From: Candidatus Moraniibacteriota bacterium
GTDB lineage: Bacteria > Patescibacteriota > Minisyncoccia > Moranbacterales > UBA2206
Direction: 5' to 3'
Assembly: GCA_030679995.1 (NCBI GenBank)
Contig: JAUXSK010000003.1
Location: 1 to 40,735 of the forward strand
Length of the DNA stretch: 40,735 bases
Each line of letters opens with the position of its first letter. The first letter of the stretch is position 1. Made by a program: the position numbers and the translations under genes. Of the stretch, positions 1 to 9,900 are shown one piece after another. The notes beneath the pieces were generated by a model. The model was not told the origin of the DNA. It searched no databases and worked only from the letters and a program-made list of their open reading frames with translations.

Positions 1-1059
1 ATAGCTGGCTGTCGGGGAATCCGGATTAAGCGCTTCTTGCGTTGCGGCGCAAATTTGGTTGTCGGCGTTCTTAATGGTGATGTCCGCTGTCAGTTGGCCG
101 CTGTCAGTCGCGCCGAGGCGGGAATCCGGGAAGTTGTCGGCGGAGCCGGACCAGAAAAAAGATGCTTGGGCAGTTTGGCCTTTCTGGTAGAAGTCTTTGT
201 CGAGGCGGAGGTTTTGGATGGTGGCGCTCGGTCCCCGCAGGACGTAGTGGAAAGCGAGTTTATTGGAGATGGTTTGGTTTTCACTTTGCAGTTCTAAAAC
301 GGCGTCATAGGCTTGGGGAGCTTGGGCTTTGGGAAGAGTGAAACTGATTTGTTTCTTTTCTTGCGGGTTAAGGGTTAGGGTTGATCGGTCTTCTTTGTTG
401 GTGGTCACTTCTTCACCAAAGGTAGTGCGCCAGTAGGTTTTGAAGTTCGGAATGAAAATGATGGGATTGTTGGCATGGTTGGTGAGGTCACAAGTAGCGA
501 TAAGTTGTTCTTCCGGTTTGATATCGACGCCTTGGTCGAGGGTATAGCGTTTGTCTCCGGCTTCGTCGGCCACTGTGAGATAGCAGGAGCTTGGGTTGAT
601 TTCAATGAATTGGTTATCACCCTTGAGGATTACCTGGCCGGGATTGGCGATGGCTAGGAGTAAGCCGTTCTGGTTTCGGGCGATGAGCATCAGTTGGAAT
701 TCGCCGGACAGATAGCTGGGCGCGAGGTATTCGATTTCTTTTTTGATAGTTTCGTTTTCATTCAGGCTGATAGTTTCCGGATAGATCTGTTCGTCCATCA
801 GGATTTGTCGGTCTTTCATAAGCTGGACGGCGTAGCGGACATCCGGTTGGATCTGTTCGCGGTTGGAGAGATCGAAGGTCAGTTGGATATTATTGTTGTC
901 TTGGCGGGTTATCTGCGCGTCGTAGATGTTGACGGTGGCCACCGTCACGGCTTGGGTTTCTTGTTCCGGCGGAACAAGCTCCTGCGCTTGGGCAGGGATG
1001 AAAAAAGCCGTTCCGAAGACGGCCAGCACGGAGACTAGAAGTGTTTTTGTTTTTGACAT
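1..1059 (-). CDS. Exported protein of unknown function, C-terminus cut by window edge
   Basis: This gene is absent from the ORF track because its frame is still open at base 1. I translated 353 codons from the ATG at 1059-1057 without a stop. The first ~26 residues form a signal peptide: a basic start (MSKTKT), a hydrophobic core and an Ala-x-Ala site (PAQAQE). The rest is rich in alternating polar and hydrophobic residues typical of stacked beta-sandwich domains, with few Cys and no further membrane segment in the visible part. I do not recognise a family. It is probably a secreted or cell-surface beta-rich protein. An extended -10 promoter lies just upstream and a terminator separates it from the preceding gene, so it is its own transcription unit. 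Confidence 0.75.
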   Translation of the reverse strand, partial: MSKTKTLLVSVLAVFGTAFFIPAQAQELVPPEQETQAVTVATVNIYDAQITRQDNNNIQLTFDLSNREQIQPDVRYAVQLMKDRQILMDEQIYPETISLNENETIKKEIEYLAPSYLSGEFQLMLIARNQNGLLLAIANPGQVILKGDNQFIEINPSSCYLTVADEAGDKRYTLDQGVDIKPEEQLIATCDLTNHANNPIIFIPNFKTYWRTTFGEEVTTNKEDRSTLTLNPQEKKQISFTLPKAQAPQAYDAVLELQSENQTISNKLAFHYVLRGPSATIQNLRLDKDFYQKGQTAQASFFWSGSADNFPDSRLGATDSGQLTADITIKNADNQICAATQEALNPDSPTASY

Positions 1060-1097
1060 ATTTTTGTTTGAAGGTTTAAGTTGGTTTTTACATCCTC

Positions 1098-1126
1098 ATT
1101 ATATCACAAAAAAAACACCGCGTAAA
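1098..1126 (-). promoter_or_regulatory. Probable promoter of the exported-protein gene (extended -10)
   Basis: On the minus strand TGATATAAT forms an extended -10 (TATAAT at 1103-1098). TTTACG lies 17 bp upstream, inside the loop of the preceding terminator. The predicted start is about 30 nt before the ATG at 1059. The same GTGATATAAT string occurs before the exonuclease gene. Confidence 0.55.
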
Positions 1127-1136
1127 CGGTGTTTTT
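1111..1136. terminator. Bidirectional rho-independent terminator
   Basis: A perfect stem AAACACCG / CGGTGTTT, extended by A-T pairs to 10 bp, encloses the loop CGTAAA. T-runs follow on both strands, eight T on the minus strand. It lies just after the 77-aa membrane protein gene and so closes the minus-strand unit that comes from 3269. Confidence 0.8.
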
Positions 1137-1156
1137 GAAAAATATCTCTTTCATTT

Positions 1157-1390
1157 TTACTTTTCTTTGGCTGGCTTATCTTTGAAAATCATCTCTCTTG
1201 AAAGCCGCCACAAAGCGTAAAACGGCAGCCAGAGCCATAAAAACCGGTGCATAATTTTTTCATCCAAAAAAGCATTGAGCGAAGCGCTTTGGATATATTC
1301 GATCAGAAGCCAAACGATTCCGACCAGGATGAATATGAAAATAATCAATAGAAGCATAGGGGGTTGATTTAACGATATATTATTTGGCAT
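1157..1390 (-). CDS. Small integral membrane protein, unknown function
   Basis: The 77-residue protein has one long hydrophobic helix (about residues 12-30, LLLIIFIFILVGIVWLL) and a second aromatic-rich segment (about 48-62, FLWLWLPFYALW), followed by a basic tail. No family is recognised. Its ATG overlaps the 3' end of the upstream phosphatase gene by 11 bp, which points to translational coupling in one operon, and a strong terminator follows it. The overlap and position support a real gene; the function is unknown. Confidence 0.6.
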   Translation of the reverse strand: MPNNISLNQPPMLLLIIFIFILVGIVWLLIEYIQSASLNAFLDEKIMHRFLWLWLPFYALWRLSREMIFKDKPAKEK

Positions 1391-2096
1391 TACTTTTGGA
1401 TGTCGGACTCATATCATAGATTACATCCTTTTTTTCAACGATAATCTTCCAATCGTTTTTCTCGGCGATTTCTTTCAGATTCAAATTCGGATTAAAAGCA
1501 ATCGGGTTTTCCACCATCTCAAGCACCGAAGCGTCCGACTCCGTATCGCCGATGCCGTATGAGCCGTCCAATGAAAGGTCATTCTCCACCAGATATTGCC
1601 GGACAACCTGGCTTTTGCCCTTGGTGGGCTCGAAAGTCGAATCGCCGGTATAGACATCATGCTCATCTAATTCATACACCGAACCGAAAACCGCGTCAAA
1701 TTGCAAATGCTTGTTATATTCCTCCACTATCTCGCTGGGCGAACCGGAAACCGCGATGATATTATAATTCTCAGCTTTTAATTTCCTGATCAAGTCTTCG
1801 GCAAAAACATAGGTGCGGTCTTGGAAAAATTTTATCACCTCCTTGGATGCCCGGACGACATCTTCTTTTTTGCAACCTTTCAAATTTTGCACATACAAAT
1901 CGACCAAAGCCTGTCTATATTCTTCATAGGTTCCCTTGTGATCAAGCCAGTTGCAATAATGTTTCACCAATTCCTTGCGCACGTCTTTTTTGAAAATACC
2001 TTTCCAGGACAATTCATTGATCAGCTCGAAAGCCAGATTTTTACGGAAAATCGTCCCATCGATATCAAACACGGCCAGTTTTGTTTTTTTAGTCAT
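1380..2096 (-). CDS. HAD-superfamily subfamily IB phosphatase (SerB-like)
   Basis: All four HAD motifs are visible. Motif I is DIDGT, with nucleophile Asp11 and general acid Asp13. Motif II is SGSP near residue 118. The motif III lysine lies in PTKGK near 160, and motif IV is GIGDTESD near 185. An all-helical cap of about 80 residues between motifs I and II fits subfamily IB, which includes phosphoserine phosphatases and related phosphomonoesterases. The length (238 aa) is normal. The substrate cannot be read from sequence, and no serine-biosynthesis genes are nearby. It sits between the TrmH-like methyltransferase gene (17 bp upstream) and the small membrane protein, with which it overlaps. 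Confidence 0.85.
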   Translation of the reverse strand: MTKKTKLAVFDIDGTIFRKNLAFELINELSWKGIFKKDVRKELVKHYCNWLDHKGTYEEYRQALVDLYVQNLKGCKKEDVVRASKEVIKFFQDRTYVFAEDLIRKLKAENYNIIAVSGSPSEIVEEYNKHLQFDAVFGSVYELDEHDVYTGDSTFEPTKGKSQVVRQYLVENDLSLDGSYGIGDTESDASVLEMVENPIAFNPNLNLKEIAEKNDWKIIVEKKDVIYDMSPTSKSNAK

Positions 2097-2113
2097 ACGT
2101 ATACTATACCATC

Positions 2114-2599
2114 TTAACCCAATATTTCATAAATCGCGATACCGGTGGCTACCGAAACATTCAACGATTCTTTTTTTCCGCGCATCGGGATATCGATTAC
2201 CGCGTCGCACATCTGCAGGATTTCATCCTTCACGCCATCCACTTCATGCCCCAAAATAAGCGCCATCGGGAAAGCCGGTTCTAATTTTTTAATATTGACG
2301 CTTCTTTCGGTTTTTTCCAGCGCCACGATCCGCACGTTTTCCTTTTTCAATCTGACAATCAACGCCGCCAAATCATCCACATCTTCCCATTCCACGCTTG
2401 ATTGGGCGCCTAGCGCCGTTTTCTCCAACATTTTTTCCGGCTTGCTTTTATTTTCTTTAGCCTCCTCTGCCGGCTTCTGTGAATAACCGGTTAAAAATAT
2501 TTTTTTCACACCCGCCCCGTCACAAGAACGGAAAATCGCACCCACATTATGGGCGCTGCGGATATTATGCGCGATAATATATAATTCCCGGTTATTCAT
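2114..2599 (-). CDS. TrmH/SpoU-family RNA 2'-O-methyltransferase
   Basis: The 161-residue protein is a minimal SPOUT methyltransferase. Motif 1 is NIRSAHNVGAIFRSCDG near the N-terminus, holding the conserved Asn and Arg. Motif 2 is LILGHEVDGV. Motif 3 is ESLNVSVATGIAIYE, which forms the trefoil knot that binds S-adenosylmethionine. No extra RNA-binding domain is present, as in TrmL-type enzymes. It should methylate a ribose in tRNA or rRNA; the exact site is unknown. The start lies 1 bp from the stop of the upstream exonuclease gene, so the two are almost certainly translated from one message. Confidence 0.9.
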   Translation of the reverse strand: MNNRELYIIAHNIRSAHNVGAIFRSCDGAGVKKIFLTGYSQKPAEEAKENKSKPEKMLEKTALGAQSSVEWEDVDDLAALIVRLKKENVRIVALEKTERSVNIKKLEPAFPMALILGHEVDGVKDEILQMCDAVIDIPMRGKKESLNVSVATGIAIYEILG

Positions 2600-2600
2600 C

Positions 2601-3269
2601 CTAAAATCTCAAATATCTATTCCAATACTCATATAGCTCCTTGGTCGTGCGCAGGTCGCGGGCGCAATAGTAGGCTACATCCAAATATTTTTGCTCTTTA
2701 TACATCTCTCCCACCATCGACCCATCGACCCCCTCTTCCTTGGAACTTTTTATGCCGAATGACTTGGCGTAAAAATCCAGGCTGAACCGGCGGCTAGCGC
2801 CGTAAAACGTCAGTTGGTCCAACAAATCGCAATGTTCCCGCGCGTCATAGCGGTAACTCATAAAATTGCGCGAAGTCCGCACCTTATTGATCGCGCTACG
2901 CAACATCAGAAATGGCAAATCGAAAGTCCGGCCGTTGAAAGTTATGATCTGTTTATAGGTTTTCACCAAGTCCCAAAATTTTTCCAAAATCTCTTTCTCA
3001 CTGCCGGCTTCATAAACAATACCTTCTTTTTCAAATTTCTCAATCCCGATCCCCTTGTCCTGGAAAAAAACTATTCCCCGTCCAGTATCCGGATTCAACA
3101 TCCCGATCGTCACGACCTCGCCCGTCAAGGGATAGAATGCTAATCTGTTTTTCATATCCGACCGTTCCTCTTCAGTCTGCGCGTATTTCAATAAATATTC
3201 CCGGCTTTTTTGATCATAGGAATCGAAATTAAAACCGACGGTTTCTATATCAATGACGACTTTGGACAT
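2601..3269 (-). CDS. DEDDy 3'-5' exonuclease of the RNase H fold (PolB-exonuclease-like)
   Basis: The acidic triad of DEDD nucleases is visible: Asp7/Glu9 in VIDIETVG, an Asp in FNGRTFDLPFL near residue 115, and Asp in YYCARDL near residue 200, where the preceding Tyr marks the DEDDy subclass. The 222-aa length and stand-alone architecture match the predicted 3'-5' exonucleases related to the proofreading domain of family-B polymerases and to YprB. It probably trims single-stranded 3' ends in DNA repair. It is first in a four-gene operon (exonuclease, TrmH-like, HAD, small membrane protein), with an extended -10 just upstream of the ATG. Confidence 0.8.
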   Translation of the reverse strand: MSKVVIDIETVGFNFDSYDQKSREYLLKYAQTEEERSDMKNRLAFYPLTGEVVTIGMLNPDTGRGIVFFQDKGIGIEKFEKEGIVYEAGSEKEILEKFWDLVKTYKQIITFNGRTFDLPFLMLRSAINKVRTSRNFMSYRYDAREHCDLLDQLTFYGASRRFSLDFYAKSFGIKSSKEEGVDGSMVGEMYKEQKYLDVAYYCARDLRTTKELYEYWNRYLRF

Positions 3270-3288
3270 AGAGATAGAGGTGAAGCCA

Positions 3289-3317
3289 ATTATATCACTA
3301 GTCTCATTTTAGCATAA
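3289..3317 (-). promoter_or_regulatory. Probable promoter of the exonuclease operon
   Basis: The minus strand reads TGATATAAT (TATAAT at 3294-3289), an extended -10. Only a weak -35 match (TTATGC) lies 17 bp upstream. The predicted start gives a leader of about 15 nt with no Shine-Dalgarno sequence. Confidence 0.5.
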
Positions 3318-3341
3318 ACAGGCTATATCCCATAATCACAC

Positions 3342-3376
3342 AACAAAAAAACGGTTGACTCGCAAAGAAACAACCG
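3342..3376 (-). terminator. Rho-independent terminator after the RCC1 gene pair
   Basis: On the minus strand CGGTTG pairs with CAACCG across a 13-nt loop and is followed directly by a run of seven T. It starts 12 bp after the stop of the downstream RCC1 gene and shields the exonuclease operon from read-through. Confidence 0.65.
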
Positions 3377-3388
3377 CCATAAATCAAC

Positions 3389-6300
3389 CTACAACGTCGT
3401 CGCCGTCAGCACCACACTCGTCGCATAGGTGCCGGTAGGTTGGAATTTGTTAGAGCCGATTTCCGAACCGAATTGGATGATTTCATCTGAACCAGTCTGG
3501 AGAGTTTCAGTGGTACGGGAGACGAGTTGGTAGGCGGAGGTGGGGATATTGAGCCAGTTGCCGGTGTAACCATCGGTGGTGCCCCACAAGTCAGTGTCGG
3601 GATCGGTGGAGGTGGATTTGAGACGAGCGCCCCAAGCCGAAGTAGCTTGGTCGAGGTTCCAAACTTCTGGAGTGTTCGGGGTAGTTGGGAGGTAGCCGGA
3701 GATGGTGTCGGAGTTGGCGTTAGTCATTTCAGTGCTGGCGGTGGACCATTCCAGTTTGTAACCGTTGGAGTTATTGGTCTTGATGGTGCAGGTGGCTTCG
3801 TTACTCGCGTCGACAGTGGAACGGCCGGTGCCGGTGATGGGATTCATATTGATTGAGTCGGTGCAGGTAATGGCGATAGTGGCTTCGATCGGCAGGGAGG
3901 TGTTGATGTCGGTTTCGCCTTGGAGAGAGCCATCGCCATTGACTGAGTAAGTGGTGGCGTGGGTGGTGGTGAAGGTGCAAGCTCCGTTTGTAACCACGCA
4001 GCTGCCTTCATCTACCCAGATGGATGAGCCGGCGGATTTGGATTGGATAGCCAATGAGTCGCCGTTGTAGACCGGGTCAACCGCGATGGAAATAGTGATC
4101 GGATTATTGGTGAAAGTCAACCGGGTGTCGGGGACGCCAATTTCGATAGCGCCCCGGGAGGTCGGTACGGTTGAACGGACGCTCGCAGTAACATTGGTGA
4201 TATCCAATTGGGACAAATCGAAAGTGCCGCCGTCAGTATTAGTGATGATGGTGTTGAGCGGCAGGTAGGCCTGGCCGATGTCGGTAGTCAGGGTGATGTT
4301 AAGATTGGTGGTGGCTTGGTTGGCCGCATCAAGAGCACCATCTACTTCAAAATAACTGCTCGCGGTTGCGTCGGAAATTTTAATCGAATCCGGCTCCGGA
4401 ATGATGACCGATTCAGGCAATGTACGGAAACTCAGCTCGGCGCCTACGGCTTCGCCAGCCGAGTTGACGGCTTTGGCGCGGTAGTAGTAGGTAGTTTCAG
4501 GAGCAAGATTAGTGATATCACAAGAATATGTTCCGGTAGAACCGGTATTGGCGCTGCATTGGTTCGGGTAAGTGCCAGAAGTGGTGCCGTATTGGATATA
4601 TCTAGCCGGGTTTTCTCCGCCGGTAGCCGTCACATTGCCGCTGGCCGTAGCGGAGAAAGAAGCGACAGTCGGATCAGCGCTGGTGGTAACAGTCGGCGCG
4701 TTGATGGTGGCGTAGGAAGCCGTGACACTGGCCAGGGTCGGAGTGTTGAGGCCGTCGGTACTGGAGAGGATGGCTTGGTATTGGAAGTAGCGGTCGCTGA
4801 GATGGTCTTTTTGCATTTCATCAATAGCTTCGTTGCCGGAATCGGTGAAGTAGGTATCCGTAGCGCAAGTCTGCGGATCTGCATCCGGATCATCCGGTCC
4901 ACACCAGGGACCCCAGGTGAGGCCATCGGCAGATGTTCTGAGTTGGAACTGGATGTCGGTGTTGGGTAGGAGGTTTTCGGACCATTGGAGGGAGGCGAGG
5001 GTAGTGGCGTCGACTTCGGTGTCGTAAGCAGAAGAAGTCAGAGTCTGGCGGGTAGTGAAATGGAAAGTGATATCTGACAAGCTCGGGGTAGTTGTAATAT
5101 CCGTAGTCGCCAGATTGGCCCGGTATTGGATGTAGCGGTTGCCATTAAGCGTGGAAATGTTTCCTCCGTCAGCGACATCGTTTTGCCAAGCGGTCCAAGA
5201 ACCGTCGTCAGGATCAGTGGTGTTGCCGGCACGGACATCGATAGTGAGGGTGGTGTTAGCGGGAACGGTTTTATTGAAAGAGAGAGTGGTGAAATCTTTG
5301 GTTTCGGATAGGTCGGTGGCGGCGGAGGTATGGGTGCCGGGAGATAGATATGTCACGAGGTTAAGGGTTTGGATTGGAACGGCGCGTTGAGTAATCGTAT
5401 TGTCTCCTAACTGGCCCATTCCGTTATATCCCCAACAAAAAACCGTGCCGTCGGTTCCAAGGGCGCAGGTGTGGACATAGCCCCCCTCGACCTGTTCAAT
5501 ACTACTCAGATAACCTTCAGCAGCTACGCCCAAGACCTGAGTCGGGATTAATTTATTTGCAAGGACATTATTACCTAATTGTCCAAAACTGCCATACCCC
5601 CAACAAAAAACCGAATTATCATTCTTAATGGCGCAAGTGTGCGCATATCCTGTTTCAATTTGGCCAACATCGGACAAGGTCCCGCTAGCGCCAACCCCGA
5701 CAACTTGAATCGGAGTGAGTTTTTGCACTAAAGTATTATCCCCAAGCTGCCCGCGATTATTATATCCCCAGCAGAAAACCGAACCATCGACTTTGAGGGC
5801 GCAAGTATACAATCCTCCTCCCTTAATTTGATCCACATCCGCCAATATGCCAACAGCACCCACTCCCAGCACTTGGACTGGAGTATTTTTCTGGATAATA
5901 GTATTATCACCCAGTTGACCATTTTCATTATTCCCCCAACAAAAAGCTGAGTTGTCGTTCTTAACGACGCAAGTATGCATATATCCGGCTTCAACGTATT
6001 TCACGTCCGCTAAAGTACCTGCCCCACCGACGCCTAGGACTTGGACAGGAGTGTTTTTTTGCGTAATGGTGTTGTCACCTAATTGACCGTTTGCGTTATT
6101 TCCCCAACAAAAAACCGAGTTGTCACTCTTGAGGGCGCAAGTATGAGACCATCCGACTGTAACTTGACTAATATCGGCTAGAGTACCGACTCCATCCACA
6201 CCTAGGACTTGGACAGGGGTGTTTTTTTGCGTAATGGTGTTGTCACCTAACTGGCCATAGCTATTGGACCCCCAACAAAAAACTGAGTCGTCGGTTTTAA

Positions 6301-6955
6301 GAGCGCAAGTGTGTGTTTGGCTAGCGACTATCTGTCTTACGCCCGACAACATACCGACGCCGCCCGCCCCCACAACTTGGACCGGAACAAGCCGTTGTGT
6401 CGTAGAATTATCACCTAACTGGCCGTAGCTATTGGACCCCCAACAAAAAACTGTGCCATCATTTTTAAGGGCGCAAGTATGATAGCCGCCAGAAGCGATT
6501 TGCGTAACTTGATTTCCTAAAAGCTCAACCACCGCCGCATCATCTAAGCCGACTACATTCGTATCAGAATTAGTGCCTGAGCTGAAATCAGCGCTGCTAG
6601 AAAACATCTTTCCGATAGCTTGCGGATCCAAAGAGATTCCGGTGGCAGCAGTGGACACGCCAGGATCTTTCTGGTTAAAGTCGATCCACCCCGTCTGATT
6701 ATCCGTATGCGTTGCGACTATGTCCGTCACTCCCCCACTCCAATCGGTCTGAATAAAAGTGAAGTCCACGCCTTGGGCTTTTTGGGAATTGAAATACATT
6801 CCGCCCGCCAGCGAACTGATCACAAATAAAACCAGGACTAAATTGAAAAATCTCTTTTTGGTTTGGGAAATAGAAAGGATGCGGAGTGAATCAACCCTCT
6901 GTCTTTGATAATATAGGTTGCGGAAATCAGTTTTAGACCTGTGTTGGAAAAACAT
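3389..6955 (-). CDS. Giant secreted RCC1-repeat seven-bladed propeller protein A
   Basis: The 1,188-aa protein starts with a basic segment and one hydrophobic helix (about residues 36-53), a signal anchor or uncleaved signal peptide. After a QTDWSGG segment come seven RCC1 repeats (about residues 150-520), each with the core TCALK-x-D-x-x-VFCWG followed by GQLGDN, matching the blade number of RCC1 propellers. Next are two related beta-sandwich segments (about 540-750), a fibronectin-III-like domain (YYYRAKAVNSAGE) and a long beta-rich tail ending TSVVLTATTL. Each blade has a Cys pair nine residues apart, plausible disulfides outside the cell. Role unknown; surface binding or adhesion is likely. 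It lies 31 bp downstream of paralogue B and is probably co-transcribed with it. Confidence 0.85.
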   Translation of the reverse strand: MFFQHRSKTDFRNLYYQRQRVDSLRILSISQTKKRFFNLVLVLFVISSLAGGMYFNSQKAQGVDFTFIQTDWSGGVTDIVATHTDNQTGWIDFNQKDPGVSTAATGISLDPQAIGKMFSSSADFSSGTNSDTNVVGLDDAAVVELLGNQVTQIASGGYHTCALKNDGTVFCWGSNSYGQLGDNSTTQRLVPVQVVGAGGVGMLSGVRQIVASQTHTCALKTDDSVFCWGSNSYGQLGDNTITQKNTPVQVLGVDGVGTLADISQVTVGWSHTCALKSDNSVFCWGNNANGQLGDNTITQKNTPVQVLGVGGAGTLADVKYVEAGYMHTCVVKNDNSAFCWGNNENGQLGDNTIIQKNTPVQVLGVGAVGILADVDQIKGGGLYTCALKVDGSVFCWGYNNRGQLGDNTLVQKLTPIQVVGVGASGTLSDVGQIETGYAHTCAIKNDNSVFCWGYGSFGQLGNNVLANKLIPTQVLGVAAEGYLSSIEQVEGGYVHTCALGTDGTVFCWGYNGMGQLGDNTITQRAVPIQTLNLVTYLSPGTHTSAATDLSETKDFTTLSFNKTVPANTTLTIDVRAGNTTDPDDGSWTAWQNDVADGGNISTLNGNRYIQYRANLATTDITTTPSLSDITFHFTTRQTLTSSAYDTEVDATTLASLQWSENLLPNTDIQFQLRTSADGLTWGPWCGPDDPDADPQTCATDTYFTDSGNEAIDEMQKDHLSDRYFQYQAILSSTDGLNTPTLASVTASYATINAPTVTTSADPTVASFSATASGNVTATGGENPARYIQYGTTSGTYPNQCSANTGSTGTYSCDITNLAPETTYYYRAKAVNSAGEAVGAELSFRTLPESVIIPEPDSIKISDATASSYFEVDGALDAANQATTNLNITLTTDIGQAYLPLNTIITNTDGGTFDLSQLDITNVTASVRSTVPTSRGAIEIGVPDTRLTFTNNPITISIAVDPVYNGDSLAIQSKSAGSSIWVDEGSCVVTNGACTFTTTHATTYSVNGDGSLQGETDINTSLPIEATIAITCTDSINMNPITGTGRSTVDASNEATCTIKTNNSNGYKLEWSTASTEMTNANSDTISGYLPTTPNTPEVWNLDQATSAWGARLKSTSTDPDTDLWGTTDGYTGNWLNIPTSAYQLVSRTTETLQTGSDEIIQFGSEIGSNKFQPTGTYATSVVLTATTL

Positions 6956-6986
6956 TTTTTGTATTTTTTCTTTTTTAAAAAAATTC

Positions 6987-9900
6987 CTACAACGTCGTCG
7001 CCGTCAGCACCACGCTCGTAGCATAGGTGCCGGTAGGTTGGAATTTGTTAGAGCCGATTTCAGAACCGAATTGGATGATTTCATCGGAGCCGGTCTGGAG
7101 AGTTTCAGTGGTGCGGGAGACGAGTTGGAAAGCTCCATTGCCGATGTTTAACCATTTACCGGTGTAGTCATCGTTAATGCCCCACAAGTCAGTGTCGGGA
7201 TCGGTGGAGGTGGATTTGAGACGAGCGCCCCAAGCCGAAGTAGCTTGGTCAAGGTTCCAAGCTTCGGGAGTGTTCGGGATAGTTGGGAGATAGCCGGAGA
7301 TGGTGTCGGAGTTGGCATTGGTCATTTCAGTGCTGGCGGTGGACCATTCCAGTTTGTAACCATTGGAGTTATTGGTCTTGATGTTACAGGTAGCTTCGTT
7401 ACTCGCGTCGACAGTGGAACGGCCGGTGCCGGTGATGGGATTCATATTGATTGAGTCGGTGCAGGTAATGGCGATAGTGGCTTCGATCGGGAGGGAGGTA
7501 TTGATGTCGGTTTCGCCTTGGAGAGAGCCGTCGCCATTGACTGAGTAAGTGGTGGCGTGGGTGGTGGTGAAGGTGCAAGCTCCGTTTGTAACCACGCAAC
7601 TGCCTTCATCCACCCAGGTTGACGAACCAGCAGATTTGGATTGGATAGCCAATGAGTCGCCGTTGTAGACCGGGTCAACCGCGATGGAAATAGTGATCGG
7701 ATTATTGGTGAAAGTCAGTCGGGTGTCGGGGACGCCGATTTCGATAGCGCCCCGGGAGGTCGGTACGGTTGAACGGACGCTCGCAGTAACATTGGTGATA
7801 TCCAATTGGGACAAATCGAAAGTGCCGCCGTCAGTATTGGTGATGATGGTGTTGAGCGGCAGGTAGGCTTGACCGATGTCGGTAGTCAAAGTGATGTTAA
7901 GGTTGGTGGTGGCCTGTTCGGTCGCAGTAAGGGTGCCGGAGTCCAGAGTGAAATAGTCGGAATCTTCAGCGTCAGTGATTTTAGCTTCGTCCGGTTCTGG
8001 GATGATGACCGATTCAGGTAAAGTGGTGAAGTTCATTTCGACGCCTACGGCTTCACCAGCGGAGTTGACAGCTTTGGCGCGGTAGTAGTAAGTGGTTTCA
8101 GGAGCAAGACTAGTGATATCACAAGAATATGTTCCGGTGGAACCGGTATTGGCGCTGCATTGGTTCGGGTAAGTGCCAGAAGTGGTGCCGTATTGGATAT
8201 ATCTAGCCGGGTTTTCTCCGCCGGTAGCCGTCACATTACCACTGGCCGTAGCGGAGAAGGAAGCGACAGTCGGATCAGCACTGGTGGTGACGGTTGGCGC
8301 GTTGATAGTAGCATAGGAAACGATGACGCCACTGAGAGTCGGCGTATTGAGTCCGTCTGAACTGGAAAGGGTGGCTTGGTATTGGAAGTATTGATCGTTA
8401 CTGTGGTCTTTTTGGATATCGTCGATAGCTTCGTTTCCGGAATCGGTGAAGTAGGCATCTCCGTCGCAAGTGTCTAGTGTGCCATCCTCTGGTCCACACC
8501 ACGGACCCCAAGCGAGGCCGTCGCCTGATGTACGGAGTTGGAACTGGATGTCGGTGTTAGGTAAGAGGGCTTCAGACCATTGGAGGGAGGCCAGGGTAGC
8601 AGCGGCGACTTCGGTATTATAGATGGAAGAAGTCAAAGTTTGGCGGGCAGTGAAATGAAAAGTGATGTCTGACAAGCTCGGGGTAGTTGTAATATCCGTA
8701 GTCGCCAGATTGGCCCGGTATTGGACGTAGCGGTTGCCATTAAGCGTGGAGATGCTTCCTCCGTCAGCGACATCATTTTGCCAAGCGGTCCAAGAACCGT
8801 CATCAGGATCGGTGGTGTTGCCGGCGCGGACATCGACCGTGAGGGTGGTGTTGGCGGGAACGTTTTTATTAAAAGAAAGGGTGGTAAAATCTTTGGTTTC
8901 CGACAGGTCGGTAGCAGCGGAGGTGTAAGTGCCAGAGACGGAATAACTCATAGCAATCAAATTAATAGTTGGTACGGGAACCTCCCGACTTACAGAACTC
9001 CCATCTCCCAGCTGGCCATTACTATTAGATCCCCAACAATGAGTCGTGTCATCATTTTTGATAGTACAAGCATGAAATAATCCCGAGGAAATTTGAGTTA
9101 TGCCAGCAAGAAAACCATTATTGGAAACTCCGTGCACTTGCACTGGAAACCATTTATTAACACGGGAATTATCACCTATTTGACCATAGACATTATCGCC
9201 CCAACAATAGACCGATCCGTCAGTTTTGACGGCGCAAGTATTTCCAGCACCTGCGGAAATTTCAATGGCGTCCGTAAAAAACCCAACATTATCAACTCCG
9301 TGTGTCTGGACTGGAAAATGCTTATCCGTATTCGTATTATCTCCCAGCTGGCCATTGCCACCATATCCCCAACAATACATTGAGCCATCCGTCTTGATAG
9401 CGCAAGAATGATATTGTCCGTCAATAATCTTATTTACCTCAGTCAAAAAACCCACATCATCCACTCCATGAACTTGTACCGGAGTGTAGCGATTGACTAT
9501 GGCATTATTGCCAAGTTGACCATAACTATTGTTTCCCCAGCAATAGGCAGTGCCGTCGGTCTTGACGGCACAGGTATGGTAATATCCAGAAACTATATTA
9601 TCCACACCTGTGAGAAAACCGACATTAGAAACCCCATGGACCTGTATCGGAGTGTAACGATTGGTTTGGGTATTATCCCCTAGCATACCATTAGTATTTC
9701 GCCCCCAACAATAGGCAGTACCGTCGGTCTTGACGGCGCAAGTTTTAAAGTTTCCCGAAAAAATCTGACTGACTCCCGTTAAAAAACCTGAATCAGCCAC
9801 CCCGTGCACTTGTACTGGAAACCATTTGCTGACATTAGAGTTATCACCCAGTTGGCCATATCCGTTATCACCCCAACAATACACCGTTCCATCCGCCTTT

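Noticed and set aside
4208-4969. 253-aa plus-strand ORF rich in Gly, Val and Arg
   Set aside because: It is antisense to the beta-rich tail of RCC1 protein A, and its paralogue gives a similar shadow at 7806.
5400-6500. Regularly spaced similar segments that could suggest a CRISPR array or tandem repeats
   Set aside because: The period (~150-160 bp) is the RCC1 blade length and the units are imperfect coding repeats.
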